Below, one piece after another: positions 43,021 through 51,911 of a stretch of DNA of 64,000 nucleotides (the first letter of the stretch is position 1; every line of letters starts with the position of its first letter). The position numbers and the translations under genes are program-made. The stretch covers positions 1,607,501 through 1,671,500 of the forward strand of contig NZ_CP036170.1 in NCBI RefSeq assembly GCF_004295125.1, written 5' to 3'. The stretch comes from [Clostridium] scindens ATCC 35704 (GTDB lineage: Bacteria > Bacillota > Clostridia > Lachnospirales > Lachnospiraceae). A model generated the notes under the pieces. That model did not search any database. It saw only the letters and a list, made by a program, of their open reading frames with translations, and was not told where the DNA came from.

Positions 43021-43077
43021 AAAAAAGATGTATCTACATCTTTTTTGGATGATACTACATCTATTTATCAATGTCAA
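43021..43077 (-). promoter_or_regulatory. MarR promoter and palindromic operator
   Basis: On the minus strand TTGACA (43077-43072) and TATCAT (43054-43049) are 17 bases apart. A perfect 26-bp palindrome (43021-43046, half-site AAAAAAGATGTA) starts 3 bases after the -10 and covers the transcription start. A related GATGTAGTATCATC lies over the -10. This is a standard site for a MarR autorepressor. Confidence 0.8.
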
Positions 43078-43266
43078 GTCCGGTGCTTTATGCATTTGAG
43101 GATTGAACACTAAAGATTCTAAAATATACCCATGAATGTTATTATTTTATATGTCAATAATCGAAATCAGATTTCAGAAACTCTTCGCCTGCAAGGTAAG
43201 GCAGGAATGACATGGTCGTGGATTGAAAAACCAGACCGAGTTGGTTTTTATAAAAGGATATGACGA

Positions 43267-44655
43267 TTATCGCTCCCAATTGTTCCTGTGCTTTTTCTTT
43301 GGCTGAGGACGATTCTGCCGCTGCTGATATCCCCGTTCCCTCTTGATTTGCCGGATTTCCTGGCTTTCGGCATATTCACCCAGATGCCGGGAAACGTCCC
43401 GCTTGCCGTCAGTCATTGTACTGTGGCTGTACTTATAGCTGTACTTTTCCTGTATTAAATGGACTGTTGCCTGTTCCATTTCGGGGCGCAGATTCTGCCG
43501 GGTATCGTACAGTTCCACGGGGTCAAACTGCTCAGCCTGGGCTTTCAAATCGGCATATTCCGCAAGGGCGTTTTCCAGTTCGGTAGAAAATTTCTGCTCC
43601 TGCTCGTCCAGAGTTTTCAAATTAGCTTCCATCAGCTCAACCTTTTTCTTTGCAGCTAAAACATCCTTGCTGTCCGTACAACTCATATTGTGCAGGAGAA
43701 TCTCTTTTTCGGACTTCAATTCCTCCAACAGTTCGGTCAGATCTGCGATGCGGGCGGTCAATTCGTTTTTCTTAGGCACATTCCAGAACGGCAGTTCTTT
43801 TTTTTCTGCAAGGAGGACGGTGCGTTCTTTCTTGGCCGCCTGGATTTGTGTTACCACCTCGGCATAACGGTTCAGATTGATATTCCACGCTGCCGCAGAT
43901 TCTTCAATGATTGCTTTTCCCCTGCGGATGTGGTTCGGCTGATAGCAGAAGATCAGCAGTTTTTACCGTAAGGTTTCCATAGCCTTTGCAAGCTCCGGCA
44001 GAGATTGAATAACTTTTTGCGTCAGTTCCTTAACGGCGGCTCTCAGTTCTCGGAGCAGAGCGTTGTCCGCCTTGATTTGCCGATTCAGCTCACAGCGGTC
44101 AGAAACAATACCCTTTTTCTCCATTGCTCTTGCCACTACGCCCTCGTGAACGGTTGGCCGCTCCAACAGCCTTCGCTCGGCGTGGCTGCGGTGGTCGACG
44201 CGGGCATCATGACCGTACTGTTTCAGATAGCGGTTGGTTACATCGGCCCACGCCTTACGCCACTGCACAAGTTGTTCCTCGCTGTTCCAACGCTCGGAGA
44301 TGGGGTTCTGTCTGCCGAACTTGGTGCTTTTCGGGTGCTTGCTGGCTCGCTCATAACCGTGCTTCTCAGCTTCAGAGGGCGGCATATACACTTTCTTTCT
44401 GCCCACCTTATACGGATACTGCTTCTCCCATCCATCTGCCTGTGTCGCTTTGAACTCGGCGGCTTTCCTTTGTTTTTTCGTTTTCCTCTACGGCGTTCCA
44501 TAGCACACCTCGGGCTTTCCATTCGGGCGGAGCAAACTCCGGCAAGAACACCTCTCGCCATACAAGCCCTTTCTTACGGGTGTAATCGTGCCTTACGGCA
44601 TCGTAGTCGTTAAGAATATTGGTGCAGCTCAGATATGCGGATGATACCACAGCAG
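43267..44655 (-). pseudogene. MobA/MobL relaxase pseudogene
   Basis: A relaxase of mobilisable clostridial elements can be followed on the minus strand with at least two lesions. The N-terminal piece reads SSAYLSCTNILNDYDAVRHD, YTRKKGLVWREVFLPEFAPP and VLWNAVEENEKTK; there a frame change joins TQADGWEKQYPYKVGRKKVY. The next piece includes KSTKFGRQNPISERWNSEEQ and HDARVDHRSHAERRLLERPT to METLR, where a TAA (43965-43963) interrupts; the same frame continues undamaged through a coiled-coil C terminus to 43267. Start and part of the HUH domain are missing. Confidence 0.82.
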
Positions 44656-44975
44656 CTCCGCAGAGATGTGGCATTGTCCATAAGGCTCCCGCAGGAGCCG
44701 CATCCGCCTCGCAGAGCGCACGGTTGCCGGAGGCAATACCACCGCCCCTTCGGGGTGGTGAATAAGTGCACCCTATCCGAGTTCTCGGATAATGCGCCCT
44801 TTTTCTCCCCAAAATATAATGGCGGCTTTGGGATAGGAGGTTCTTATATATCCAAAGCCGTTGTTTTATTTTGGGGAGGAACCGTTGCTTCATTTTTGCC
44901 ATCTATGCTGGACGGGCGCCTACTTTCACACTACATCCCTCCTGACATTTACCGAGCACAGGTATCTATATAATG
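44656..44975. other. Gene-free stretch with inverted repeats
   Basis: These 320 bases lie between the relaxase remnant and the sensor kinase stop. I see no gene. They contain a short dyad ATCCGAG-N2-CTCGGAT (44775-44790) and the long inverted repeat listed next. Confidence 0.5.
44805..44879. repeat. 75-base imperfect inverted repeat
   Basis: CTCCCCAAAATA at 44805 pairs with TATTTTGGGGAG ending 44879, and the inner GGCGGCTTTGGGATA pairs imperfectly with TATCCAAAGCCG. It could be a bidirectional terminator, a transfer-origin feature or an element end. Confidence 0.6.
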
Positions 44976-46118
44976 TTAGCCCAATAAAAGGCTTAGCTCA
45001 ATTTGTGTTCCCTGTGCTGAACTGTGAAGGACACAAACATCACCACCATGCTGTCGGGCGATTTCTTGTACAAGTGTCAAGCCAAGGCCCGCGCCTCCCA
45101 TAGCGCGGCTTCTTGACTTATCCGCTCTAAAAAACGGTTCGAATATCTGCTCCCAGTCATTTTTATCGATTCCCGAACCCGTATCGGAGACAATTACCCT
45201 CGCATATTCATCATTCTCTTTGATTTCAACCGAAACCTCACCACCTTGATGATTATATTTAATTGCATTTTCAATTAGATTATAGATTGCTCTGTATATC
45301 AGCGTATCGCTGCCCATAATCTGTGCGTCGCCCGGCTTCTGAGTAAGGCTCACGCCCTTTTTATCTCCGACAGCCACTAAATCGCAGATAACCTCTTCGG
45401 TGAGCTCTGCAAGTGAGATATGGTCACTTCTTTTTGCTGACTGAAGCTCGGTCATTTCCAAAAGGATGTCTATTACATGGGATAAGCGGTCGGTCTGTGT
45501 CTTAACCATACCTATTGCCTCTTGATAGTCATCATTTCCGGGGTTCTTGTTTTTTTCAAACACCTCAACTTTGGTCTGCATAACCGCAAGAGGGGTGCGA
45601 AGTTCGTGCGCGGCGTTAGCGGAAAACTGCCTCTGTGCAGAAAAGGCATCGTTGAGCCTTTTGAGCATTCTGTTAAAAGCATCGGTAAGACGCACGATTT
45701 CAATAGAGTTACTCTCTAAGGCAATGGGCTGCTGCATGTTTTTTGCCTGAATATCCTGGATCTGCCTGCCAAGTTTCTGCAACGGGCGTAGCGCGTATCC
45801 TACAATAAAGTATATCAGGGTGCTGCTTATTAGCGTGATAATTGATGTTATGAGCAAACTCTTTCTCCAAAATTCTACCTGTGTGTTCTTAACCTTGTCA
45901 GAAAGATTCGCCGTCGTATCAAGATATAATTCAATATTCCCTGAGGAATCATTCGAAAAGAATTCCTTTGGAAATATGGCTATTACCGAATCTTCGATAT
46001 CATCCATATACAGTACGGCAGATTTGCTGATAAAGTAGCTGAGAGTAAGACAGGACACAATTACCAGAAGTGCGGTCATTAATGTGAGCTTCCACTGAAG
46101 GGAGAGCCTTTTCTTCAT
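44976..46118 (-). CDS. Sensor histidine kinase
   Basis: The 380-residue kinase has two membrane helices (about 12-31 and 87-108) flanking a small extracytoplasmic domain of about 55 residues, a HAMP domain (RPLQKLGRQIQDIQAKNM), the phosphoacceptor H171 in ANAAHELRTPLAVMQ, and HATPase motifs NLIENAIKYN, VSDTGSGID and RAMGGAGLGLTL. It signals to the OmpR-type regulator whose stop overlaps its start (ATGA). What it senses is unknown; the divergent redox genes suggest envelope or redox stress. Confidence 0.93.
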   Translation of the reverse strand: MKKRLSLQWKLTLMTALLVIVSCLTLSYFISKSAVLYMDDIEDSVIAIFPKEFFSNDSSGNIELYLDTTANLSDKVKNTQVEFWRKSLLITSIITLISSTLIYFIVGYALRPLQKLGRQIQDIQAKNMQQPIALESNSIEIVRLTDAFNRMLKRLNDAFSAQRQFSANAAHELRTPLAVMQTKVEVFEKNKNPGNDDYQEAIGMVKTQTDRLSHVIDILLEMTELQSAKRSDHISLAELTEEVICDLVAVGDKKGVSLTQKPGDAQIMGSDTLIYRAIYNLIENAIKYNHQGGEVSVEIKENDEYARVIVSDTGSGIDKNDWEQIFEPFFRADKSRSRAMGGAGLGLTLVQEIARQHGGDVCVLHSSAQGTQIELSLLLG

Positions 46119-46792
46119 TCGGATATGCCCCCTATCAGGTAGCCCTGCCCGATGCGATTAGTAATCGGATCATATCCCAAGGCCGCTCTCAACTTCTTGC
46201 GAAGCGCCGAAATATGCACACGGATGGAATTGCTGAAACTGTCGACGCTTCCATCCCACACATGCTGTATAAGCTCTTCCTGGCTTACTGGACGCTCCTG
46301 ATGGAGCATAAGATACTCCAAAAGGCCTAGTTCTTTTCGCGTAAGTGATAGCTCTATCCCCCTTGCAAGAGCAGTGCGTGCCTTTGTATCAAGCGAAATT
46401 TCTCCACACTCGAGAACAAGATTATTCTGAACAACGCACCTTCGCGTAAGGCTTCGCACGCGAGCCTCGAGTTCCTCAAAATGAAATGGCTTACAGAGAT
46501 AATCGTTAGCCCCTCCATCGAGTCCATCTATTTTGTCCTGAAGCTGGCCTCTTGCAGAAAGGATAAGTATGTTAGTTTCTGTGTCCTCCATACGTATTTT
46601 TTGAAGTACCTTCATTCCATCCATTCCCGGAAGATTCAAATCCAATATTATAAGGTCATAACTCTCCGACAGTATGATGTCCCAAGCAGTTTCCCCATCG
46701 AAGCAGGTGTCCACCTCATACCCGTCAAGTCGCAGTCCCTTTGCAATTGTCTTGCAGAGGGTCTTTTCGTCCTCGACTACCAATATTCTCAT
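46115..46792 (-). CDS. OmpR-family response regulator
   Basis: The 225-residue protein has a receiver domain with acidic pocket VVEDE, phosphoacceptor D51 in LIILDLNLPGMDG and the conserved Lys in YLCKPFHF, plus a winged-helix DNA-binding domain (ELSLTRKELGLLEYLMLHQE and SNSIRVHISALRKKL). It is cotranscribed with the sensor kinase and divergent from the redox cluster starting at 47039, so it is the likely regulator of that cluster. Confidence 0.94.
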   Translation of the reverse strand: MRILVVEDEKTLCKTIAKGLRLDGYEVDTCFDGETAWDIILSESYDLIILDLNLPGMDGMKVLQKIRMEDTETNILILSARGQLQDKIDGLDGGANDYLCKPFHFEELEARVRSLTRRCVVQNNLVLECGEISLDTKARTALARGIELSLTRKELGLLEYLMLHQERPVSQEELIQHVWDGSVDSFSNSIRVHISALRKKLRAALGYDPITNRIGQGYLIGGISE

Positions 46793-46925
46793 ATTTGATA
46801 TACACTCCTTTCGCTGTGCTTTATTTTTACTTACTGCCGGAAAAATTCTCGGCAGATTGTAGAAAAACTCATCATGTTTGAAATTAAGTTTTCAAAAATA
46901 TTATAACATACGGGAAATAAAATTT

Positions 46926-46974
46926 CTGTTAAATAGATTTAAGAATTGTCTTTCTCTTAACAGGAACTTTATAC
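46926..46974 (+). promoter_or_regulatory. Promoter of the redox cluster with flanking inverted repeat
   Basis: TTGTCT (46946-46951) and TTATAC (46969-46974) are 17 bases apart. CTGTTAA (46926-46932) and TTAACAG (46957-46963) form an inverted repeat around the -35, a plausible response-regulator site. Confidence 0.45.
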
Positions 46975-47038
46975 CCGGTCTGCTATGCTTTCGTTGTCAG
47001 CAAAAATCAAATCAAAAAAAATAGAGGAGGGATAGCAA

Positions 47039-47203
47039 ATGAAGTTTACCGGCAAATATTCGACTCGGGTAAAATTTGCAGCGCAACTGATGCTGATTGT
47101 TACGGCAACCGCCTTTGTGTGTTTAGGCGCATACCGTGGAGAGGTCGAAACCGTGTTTGCGAAAGCAATTCGTCTATGTTTGGAGTGTGTCGGAATTGGA
47201 TAA
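47039..47203 (+). CDS. CD1871A-family small CxxC membrane protein
   Basis: A 54-residue protein starts at ATG 47039 behind GAGGAGGG. It has one membrane helix (about 12-31) and then AYRGEVETVFAKAIRLCLEC with the CxxC pair C47/C50 close to the end, the pattern of the CD1871A family from C. difficile. The function is unknown. The CxxC pair near the membrane and the following polyferredoxin and TlpA-like genes suggest thiol electron transfer. The next gene starts 7 bases after its stop. Confidence 0.85.
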   Translation: MKFTGKYSTRVKFAAQLMLIVTATAFVCLGAYRGEVETVFAKAIRLCLECVGIG

Positions 47204-47210
47204 GGCTAAA

Positions 47211-48140
47211 ATGAAGAAAGAAAAGAAAGTTTCATTCAAGGAATTTTTAAAAAAAAGGAATACCATTCAGATGTTTGCCACGCTTCTGACAAACATTCAT
47301 CTTCCGAATTTTCTGAAGGGAATCTTATACAACGGAAAAGTCAAGCAGGTGTGCGTGCCCGGACTCAACTGCTACTCATGTCCGGCAGCGACAGGAACCT
47401 GCCCCATCGGAGCTTTTCAGGCCGTGGTGGGTTCCTCCAAGTTCAGTTTTTCATACTATATAACTGGCATACTGATTTTTTTCGGCATAATGCTCGGAAG
47501 ATTTATTTGTGGCTTCCTTTGCCCATTCGGATGGTTTCAGGATCTGCTTCATAAGATTCCAACGAAGAAGTTCAGCACCAAAAAGCTTAAGGCTCTGCGG
47601 CACATAAAATACGGTGTTCTTGCCATTGCGGTAATCGCGCTACCGATACTGGTAGCAAACAACGCCGGAATCGGCTCACCGTACTTCTGCAAATACATCT
47701 GCCCGCAGGGAATATTGGAAGGTGGCATACCGCTTTCACTTGCCAACAGCAGTATTAGGGCGATGCTCGGACCTCTCTTCACTTGGAAATTTGGAATACT
47801 GTCCGCGATTATAATTCTCAGCGTGCTGTTCTACCGTCCGTTCTGCAAATGGCTGTGCCCACTCGGCGCATTCTACGCACTCTTTAATAAGGTTTCGCTT
47901 CTTAACTACAATGTCGACAAGCACAAATGCGTTTCCTGCGGAAAGTGCAGCAGAACCTGCAAAATGGATGTGGACATTACCAAAAACACCTCACACACGG
48001 AGTGTATCCGCTGCGGAGAGTGCATAAAGGTGTGCCCAGCAAAAGCAATCAGCGTCCACTGGGGGGTTAAAAACCCTGTGGAAAATAAAGAAGATAAAAT
48101 AATAAACAAGATTGGAGAGATAAAAAATGAAAATAATTAA
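47211..48140 (+). CDS. Membrane polyferredoxin (NapH/CcoG-like 4Fe-4S protein)
   Basis: The 309-residue protein combines an N-terminal Cys cluster (C48, C54, C57, C64 in CVPGLNCYSCPAATGTCP), membrane helices with CGFLCPFGW, CKYICPQG and CKWLCPLGA motifs, and a C-terminal double ferredoxin domain (CVSCGKCSRTCKMDV and CIRCGECIKVCPA). NapH-type proteins pass electrons across the membrane. Start ATG 47211 is chosen because the longer frame from 47136 overlaps the CxxC gene. It overlaps the TlpA-like gene by 14 bases, so it probably gives electrons to that thiol protein. Confidence 0.9.
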   Translation: MKKEKKVSFKEFLKKRNTIQMFATLLTNIHLPNFLKGILYNGKVKQVCVPGLNCYSCPAATGTCPIGAFQAVVGSSKFSFSYYITGILIFFGIMLGRFICGFLCPFGWFQDLLHKIPTKKFSTKKLKALRHIKYGVLAIAVIALPILVANNAGIGSPYFCKYICPQGILEGGIPLSLANSSIRAMLGPLFTWKFGILSAIIILSVLFYRPFCKWLCPLGAFYALFNKVSLLNYNVDKHKCVSCGKCSRTCKMDVDITKNTSHTECIRCGECIKVCPAKAISVHWGVKNPVENKEDKIINKIGEIKNENN

Positions 48141-49005
48141 AAAAATCGTACCCCTACTTATGGTAACTATGATGACAATTTCACTGGCGGCATGTGGCAG
48201 CGGTAATACGGGCGTCTCCCAGTCCACAGCAGGCAAAACGGAGCAGACCAAAACCTTCCCGAAATTTCAGGGAACAGATTTTGACGGCAACAGTGTTGAT
48301 GAGTCCCTGTTCAGCAAAAACGAGGTAACTCTTCTCAACTTTTGGTTCAACGGCTGCTCAGCTTGCGTCAACGAGATGCCTGCGCTCGAAAAGTTAAACA
48401 CCAAGCTCCGTGAAAAGAACGCTGAGTTGGTTGGTGTAAATGTCGAGGCTGGCGAAAGTGACAAGGCTCTTGCCGAAGCCAAAGAAATACTCTCGAAACA
48501 GGGGGCAACCTACAGAAACTTGTTTATAAGCGGAGGAGATGAAGCAAAAGAATACATCGGTAAAATTTTCGGTTTTCCGACTACCATTTTGGTCGACAAA
48601 AACGGCAACATCATCGGTGAGCCCATTGTAGGAAGCATAGAAGACGAGAAGAGAATGGATGAAATTATCAAGATGGTCGATGACGCAAAGGCCGGTAAAA
48701 CAGTTTCTGTTCCTAAATCCGAGGCAACACTTGATGATAAGATGACAGTACTTGTGACAGAGGAAAACGATATCTTTGTAGACCACAAGGAAGTTTGGGA
48801 CAAGGTATTCGACAATATTCAGAAGGACAGCGCTGAGCAGGCTGGCGACATTACCTACGCCGAATTCTTGAAAGCGCAGGTAGAGAAGGCAAAGGATTCA
48901 TTCAGCGAGGATGAGTTGAAGATCCTCGCTGAAGACATTAAAAGGATAGACAACATTGAGAAACAAATTCAGGAATTAGACAGCAATAAAGATGGTAATA
49001 AGTAA
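48127..49005 (+). CDS. TlpA/ResA-like thioredoxin-fold lipoprotein
   Basis: The 292-residue lipoprotein has lipobox SLAAC (Cys 23), a redoxin domain with the active site FNGCSACVNEMPALE (C77, C80), the cis-Pro region FGFPTTILVDKNG, and a C-terminal helical extension of about 90 residues that is not usual in TlpA. It should reduce or exchange disulfides outside the membrane, fed by the polyferredoxin encoded just before it. The arrangement matches CD1871A-CD1872-CD1873 cargo of C. difficile conjugative transposons, as I remember it. Confidence 0.9.
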   Translation: MKIIKKIVPLLMVTMMTISLAACGSGNTGVSQSTAGKTEQTKTFPKFQGTDFDGNSVDESLFSKNEVTLLNFWFNGCSACVNEMPALEKLNTKLREKNAELVGVNVEAGESDKALAEAKEILSKQGATYRNLFISGGDEAKEYIGKIFGFPTTILVDKNGNIIGEPIVGSIEDEKRMDEIIKMVDDAKAGKTVSVPKSEATLDDKMTVLVTEENDIFVDHKEVWDKVFDNIQKDSAEQAGDITYAEFLKAQVEKAKDSFSEDELKILAEDIKRIDNIEKQIQELDSNKDGNK

Positions 49006-49019
49006 TCGGGAGGCGAGAC

Positions 49020-49856
49020 ATGATAAAAAACAATATAGGTGTTAGACGAAAAATCTGGTTTGGAGTACTCCCAATCCTTGCGATAGCGGTACACTTTTTG
49101 ACATCAAACATCTTCCTCTATGGTGTTTACGACTTGTTCCTGAACATTCTACACGTACCTCAAGAGCAGTTTATGAAGTTCTCATATCTGGCTGAAATGC
49201 TTGTATACATCGTGCTGATACTCATCTTCTTCATTATCTACAAGCTGGCATTCAAAAAAGACAAGGACGAAATAAGAACTGCGCCGAATCTCAAGGACTC
49301 GGCAATAAGCTTTACCGCAGGCGCAGGAGTTTCAGGATTCTCTTTTCTCTGGGTTCTGCTGGCTGAAAAAATACCCGCACTTCAGGGAAGCCTTGCCGCA
49401 ATGGACGCAGCGAACAAGGAAATCGAAGGTGGAAGTAGTTTTGGTGTCATTTTGATTGCCGTTGTTGCCGCACCTCTCATAGAAGAGATTCTTTTCCGTG
49501 GAATAGTATTCCGATCTATACGCAAGATTATCCCCGGATGGGTTCCGATCATACTGTCTGCGGCAATGTTCGGAGCCTATCACATGAATATGGTTCAGGC
49601 TGTTTACGCTACCTTTATGGGAATAGTTGCTGCCATAATTTACGAGAAGACGAATAACCTTATGTACCCGATTCTCGTACATGTGGCAAACAACCTTATC
49701 GGTGCGATACAAAGCTTTATCTCTTCGGAGACAGGAGTTTTTATCCTCAATATGGTTTCCCTTGTCATGATTATCCCTATGTGTTGTGTAATTTATCGTT
49801 TACTTAAACGCAACTGCACAGAACAGGTATATGCTAAAAAATCTGTAAATATTTAA
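49020..49856 (+). CDS. CPBP-family intramembrane metalloprotease
   Basis: The 278-residue membrane protein carries the CPBP (Rce1-like) motifs: PLIEEILFRGIVFRSI (EE-x3-R), AAMFGAYHMN (the F-x3-H motif) and MYPILVHVANNLIGA (H-x3-N). Members cleave prenylated proteins or process peptides and are frequent in bacteriocin loci. ATG 49020 follows GGGAGGCG, 14 bases after the TlpA-like gene, so it belongs to the redox operon, which a terminator closes downstream. What it processes is unknown. Confidence 0.9.
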   Translation: MIKNNIGVRRKIWFGVLPILAIAVHFLTSNIFLYGVYDLFLNILHVPQEQFMKFSYLAEMLVYIVLILIFFIIYKLAFKKDKDEIRTAPNLKDSAISFTAGAGVSGFSFLWVLLAEKIPALQGSLAAMDAANKEIEGGSSFGVILIAVVAAPLIEEILFRGIVFRSIRKIIPGWVPIILSAAMFGAYHMNMVQAVYATFMGIVAAIIYEKTNNLMYPILVHVANNLIGAIQSFISSETGVFILNMVSLVMIIPMCCVIYRLLKRNCTEQVYAKKSVNI

Positions 49857-49875
49857 AAATGTAAGTATTGTAGCG

Positions 49876-49915
49876 AATCGGCACATGGCTCATAACCGTG
49901 TGCCGATTTGTTTTG
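49876..49915 (+). terminator. Terminator of the redox operon
   Basis: AATCGGCACA (49876-49885) pairs with TGTGCCGATT (49899-49908) and TGTTTTG follows. Confidence 0.8.
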
Positions 49916-49924
49916 TGTCACAGT

Positions 49925-50618
49925 AAAAATAAACCCCCTGCTATGCAGGGGGAGGGCAGATCTTTAGATATAAGTATGAACTCCTGTGCTAGAATAAAAG
50001 TGGGTCTGCAAAACCACAAATAAAACAGCACAGGAGATCCTAAGAATGGACGTAAATAGTTTGGCTCATACAAAATGGGAATGCAAGTATCATATCGTTT
50101 TTGCACCAAAATATCGCCGTCAGGTAATCTACAAAGACATAAAGGCAGATGTGGGACAGATACTGGGAACATTATGCAGAAGAAAAGGGATAGAAATAAT
50201 CGAAGCAGAATGCTGTAGCGATCATATCCATATGCTGGTGAAGATCCCACCGAAATATTCAGTAAAGAAATCATGGGATACTTAAAAGGAAAAAGTTCGC
50301 TAATGATATTTGAAAAGCATGCGAACTTAAAGTACAAGTATGGAAACAGACATTTCTGGTGCCGTGGATATTATGTAGATACAGTGGGGAAGAATATCGC
50401 TGCAATCAAAGCGTACATTCAAAATCAATTAAAAGAAGATTTAGAGTACGACCAGATGTCGTTAGTAGAGTATATCGACCCGTTTACGGGTGAGCCGGTG
50501 AAGAAAAACAAGAAATAAACCACTTGGAGTGGTAGCAGGAAATCAAAGCAAACCAGCAAGCTCCTTTTGGGGCTGCGCCGGAGTAAGGAAGCACTGAAAT
50601 AGCCCCTTTAGGGGCTGC
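49925..50618 (+). mobile_element. tnpA: IS200/IS605-family element with frameshifted tnpA
   Basis: A left-end hairpin CCCCCTGC-TAT-GCAGGGGG (49934-49952) precedes ATG 50046. The Y1 transposase is split: 50046-50285 encodes WECKYHIVFAPKYRRQVIY and the H-x-H metal site DHIHMLVKIPPKYSV, then a short change puts the rest (MGYLKGKSSLMIFEKHANLK through GNRHFWCRGYYVDTVGKN, with the catalytic Tyr) in another frame ending at 50518. The right end has CCACTTGGAGTGG and AGCCCCTTTAGGGGCT hairpins (to about 50618). Ends are approximate. It has inserted into an IS66 transposase gene. Confidence 0.88.
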
Positions 50619-51785
50619 TGTGGATGTGGTGCAGTTGTCTCTTTTTGATGAAGCAGAAACTTCTGCGGATCCATCTGCCACAGAACCTGATCTTAAAGAT
50701 GTCGCATCCTATCGCCGCCGGAAATTCAAAGGACAGCGAGAAAAACTCTTGAAAGACATTCCTCATGAGAAAAAACTGTGTACGCTTGCACAGGAAGACC
50801 GTTTCTGTGAGAAATGCGGAACACCTCTGGTTTCTGTCGGTGAAGAATTCGTCCGCACGGAAGTTGAATTTATTCCGGCAAAAGTCCGTGTGATCGATTA
50901 TTACCGTGAAACTTTCGAGTGCCGGAAATGCCGTAAAGAAGGAAGGGGATATATGGAAAAATCCCCTATGCCTTATCCGGTAATCCAGCATTCTTATGCA
51001 TCCCCGTCTACGGTAGCCTGGGTCATCCGTCAGAAATATGAGCTTATCGATGAAACACCGATCCAGGTACTTGGAGAACCTGGACGAAATACTACGGATT
51101 CCTACATGTGGGTGTACTGTTCCATAAAAAATAGTGAGCAGCCAATTCGAATGTTCGATTATCAGCCTGGAAGAAGCGGAACATTTTCTCGGAAGTTCCT
51201 GAAAGGTTACACCGGATATATCCATACGGATGCCTATAAAGGATATGAAAAGGTAACGGGGATCACCAGATGTTTCTGCTGGACGCATTTGAGAAGATAT
51301 TTTGTAGATGCCCTTGCGAAAGATGTCGCCAATCCGCAGGAAACCATACCGGCTCAGGCAATCCGCTATATCAACCGACTTTTTAAACTGGAAGTATTGT
51401 CATCTGAAACAAGAAAAGAACAGCGTCTGATACAGGAAAGCCCCGTATTAGAGGCTTTCTGGTCATGGGCAGAAAAGGTATCTGTTGGGATGCTGCCAAA
51501 GTCGAAACTCGGAGAAGCCTTTACCTATGCGTTCAATCAGAAATCAGGTTTGATGAATTATCTGTTGGATGGGAACTGCTCGATTTCCAACAATCTTGCA
51601 GAGAACAGAGTCCCCAAGGAGCTGAAGCCAGTGCTGGAATCTATACACTGATAGAAACTGCCAAGGCAAATGGATTGAATCCACGAAAATATATCCAGTA
51701 TATCCTTGGAGACATCCCGGGATCTGCATTTATGCAGTATCCAGAATACTTGGAAGACTATCTGCCATGGGATCCAATCATATAA
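50619..51785 (+). mobile_element. IS66-family transposase (TnpC) remnant
   Basis: The frame opens inside TnpC at VVQLSLFDEAE, without the N-terminal domain, and continues through zinc-finger cysteines (FCEKCGTPL and CRKCRKEGRG), YASPSTVAWVIRQKYELIDE and the catalytic core (DSYMWVYCSI, YTGYIHTDAYKGYEKV, CFCWTHLRRYF). Near 51600 (NNLAENRVPKELKP) a small deletion shifts the frame; the true C terminus (SAGIYTLIETAKANGLNPRK to PWDPII) is read in a second frame to 51785. The IS200 element lies exactly at the broken 5' side. Confidence 0.87.
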
Positions 51786-51798
51786 AAAATATGTCGAT

Positions 51799-51839
51799 AA
51801 CCGCTAACTTTCAAGAATAACAGGAAGTTAGCGGTTTTT
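51799..51839 (+). terminator. Intrinsic terminator after IS66
   Basis: AACCGCTAACTT (51799-51810) pairs with AAGTTAGCGGTT (51825-51836) and the T run continues to 51839. Confidence 0.8.
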
Positions 51840-51911
51840 CCATACACAATCATATTTGACGGTTACGAAAATACCATTAGAAGATGCAATAAAACTAGAT
51901 AGGAGAAAGGC

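Noticed and set aside
44408-44902. 164-residue minus-strand ORF as an independent gene
   Set aside because: Only its second half matches a relaxase; the first half is chance coding through inverted repeats, so I treat it as part of the relaxase pseudogene.
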